Positions 5,744 through 6,285 of a stretch of 6,285 nucleotides of DNA are shown here, in pieces. The DNA is taken from contig PAHL01000065.1 of assembly GCA_002711185.1 (NCBI GenBank), positions 1-6,285 on the forward strand, read 5' to 3'. Each line of letters opens with the position of its first letter. Position 1 is the stretch's first letter. The position numbers and the translations under genes were made by a program. The notes below the pieces were generated by a model. That model searched no databases and was not told the origin of the DNA. It saw nothing but the letters and a program-made list of their open reading frames with translations. The DNA is from Flavobacteriaceae bacterium. Its GTDB lineage: Bacteria > Bacteroidota > Bacteroidia > Flavobacteriales > Flavobacteriaceae.

Positions 5744-6285
5744 ATGAAAGCGATTCTTCTTGCTGGTGGTATCGGCTCTAGACTTTTTCCAGTAACTATG
5801 GGAGTCTCAAAACAACTTCTTCCTGTGTATGATAAGCCCATGGTTTACTATCCATTATCAGTTTTAATTTTAGCAGGTATTCGAGAAATTATGATTATTA
5901 GCACTCATCAAGATATAGAGGGATACAAACGTCTATTGGGAGATGGTAAGAGTTTTGGAATTAATTTATTCTATCAAATTCAAGAGAATCCAAACGGTTT
6001 GGCAGAAGCATTCATTATTGGAGAGAATTTTATAGGGAAGGATCCAGTTTGTTTGATACTAGGAGATAATATTTTTTATGGAATGGATTTTTCGGAAAAA
6101 TTAAAAGAAGTAGTAGAGAGGACTAAATTAGGAAAAAAAGGCACTATTTTTGGATATACTGTAAAAAATCCAGAGCAGTACGGAGTAATTGAATATGATA
6201 AATCGGGCAACCCTCTCTACATTGAAGAAAAACCTGTAGACCCTAAGAGCAATTATGCAGTTGTAGGACTTTATTTCTATACTAA
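5744..6285 (+). CDS. rfbA: Glucose-1-phosphate thymidylyltransferase RfbA/RmlA (5' part, cut by window end)
   Basis: Joins dTTP and glucose-1-phosphate to make dTDP-glucose, the first step toward dTDP-L-rhamnose and other dTDP-6-deoxysugars. The frame is open from the ATG to the window edge: 180 complete codons of a usual length of about 290. Visible signatures are LAGGIGSRLFP (6-16, nucleotide-binding loop, R13), SKQLLPVYDKPMVYYPLS (22-39), NGLAEAF (84-90), LGDNIFYG (106-113, metal-binding D108), NPEQYGV (142-148) and EEKP (161-164, with E162 and K163). These match the RmlA family closely. The C-terminal part is missing only because the window ends. It follows the wbuB-like gene by 22 nt of A/T-only sequence apart from one G, with no recognisable terminator or ribosome-binding site, so co-transcription is likely. 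RmlA can also feed dTDP-Fuc3NAc or dTDP-Qui3NAc routes; the genes beyond the window would decide. Confidence 0.95.
   Translation, partial: MKAILLAGGIGSRLFPVTMGVSKQLLPVYDKPMVYYPLSVLILAGIREIMIISTHQDIEGYKRLLGDGKSFGINLFYQIQENPNGLAEAFIIGENFIGKDPVCLILGDNIFYGMDFSEKLKEVVERTKLGKKGTIFGYTVKNPEQYGVIEYDKSGNPLYIEEKPVDPKSNYAVVGLYFYT

Noticed and set aside
1..6285. CRISPR arrays, tRNA/rRNA genes, insertion sequences, minus-strand genes or a new defence system
   Set aside because: No spaced direct repeats, cloverleaf sequence, transposase motifs or terminal repeats were found. Coding density is nearly complete on the + strand with recognisable polysaccharide genes, so there is no room for another system.

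Overview
This window is the interior of a surface-polysaccharide (O-antigen or capsule) biosynthesis locus. All genes lie on the + strand and are packed like a single operon. The DNA is very AT-rich (roughly 30% GC by eye). Start codons are preceded by A/T-rich sequence with almost no Shine-Dalgarno motif, which is typical of Bacteroidota such as flavobacteria and relatives. That host assignment is an inference from composition and style, not from a marker gene.

Layout: 1-108 is the 3' end of an upstream gene whose C-terminus is hydrophobic and basic. 105-1256 is a GT4-type glycosyltransferase with a TTG start. 1249-2262, 2252-3373 and 3383-4525 are the three enzymes of UDP-N-acetyl-L-fucosamine synthesis (FnlA/WbjB/CapE, FnlB/WbjC/CapF, FnlC/WbjD/CapG). 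4507-5721 is a WbuB/WbjE/CapL-like glycosyltransferase with a GTG start. 5744-6285 is the first 180 codons of rfbA (rmlA), cut by the window edge. Junctions, in order, are a 4-nt overlap, an 8-nt overlap, an 11-nt overlap, a 9-nt gap, a 19-nt overlap and a 22-nt gap. No intergenic stretch is large enough to hold a separate gene, and I saw no convincing promoter or terminator. The minus strand shows no credible gene.

How the genes work together: the Fnl trio would convert UDP-GlcNAc to UDP-L-FucNAc by 4,6-dehydration/5-epimerization, then 3-epimerization and 4-reduction, then 2-epimerization. The WbuB-like enzyme is the natural candidate to transfer L-FucNAc to a lipid-linked acceptor. The first glycosyltransferase adds another, unidentified sugar. 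RfbA opens the dTDP-sugar branch, most often leading to dTDP-L-rhamnose, so the finished repeat unit probably contains L-FucNAc plus a dTDP-derived deoxysugar.

The system itself is a known pathway, not a new one. The points most worth a second look are the two non-ATG starts at overlapping junctions, a perfect 13-bp inverted repeat inside the second glycosyltransferase gene, and an A9 tract covering the predicted catalytic lysine of FnlB.
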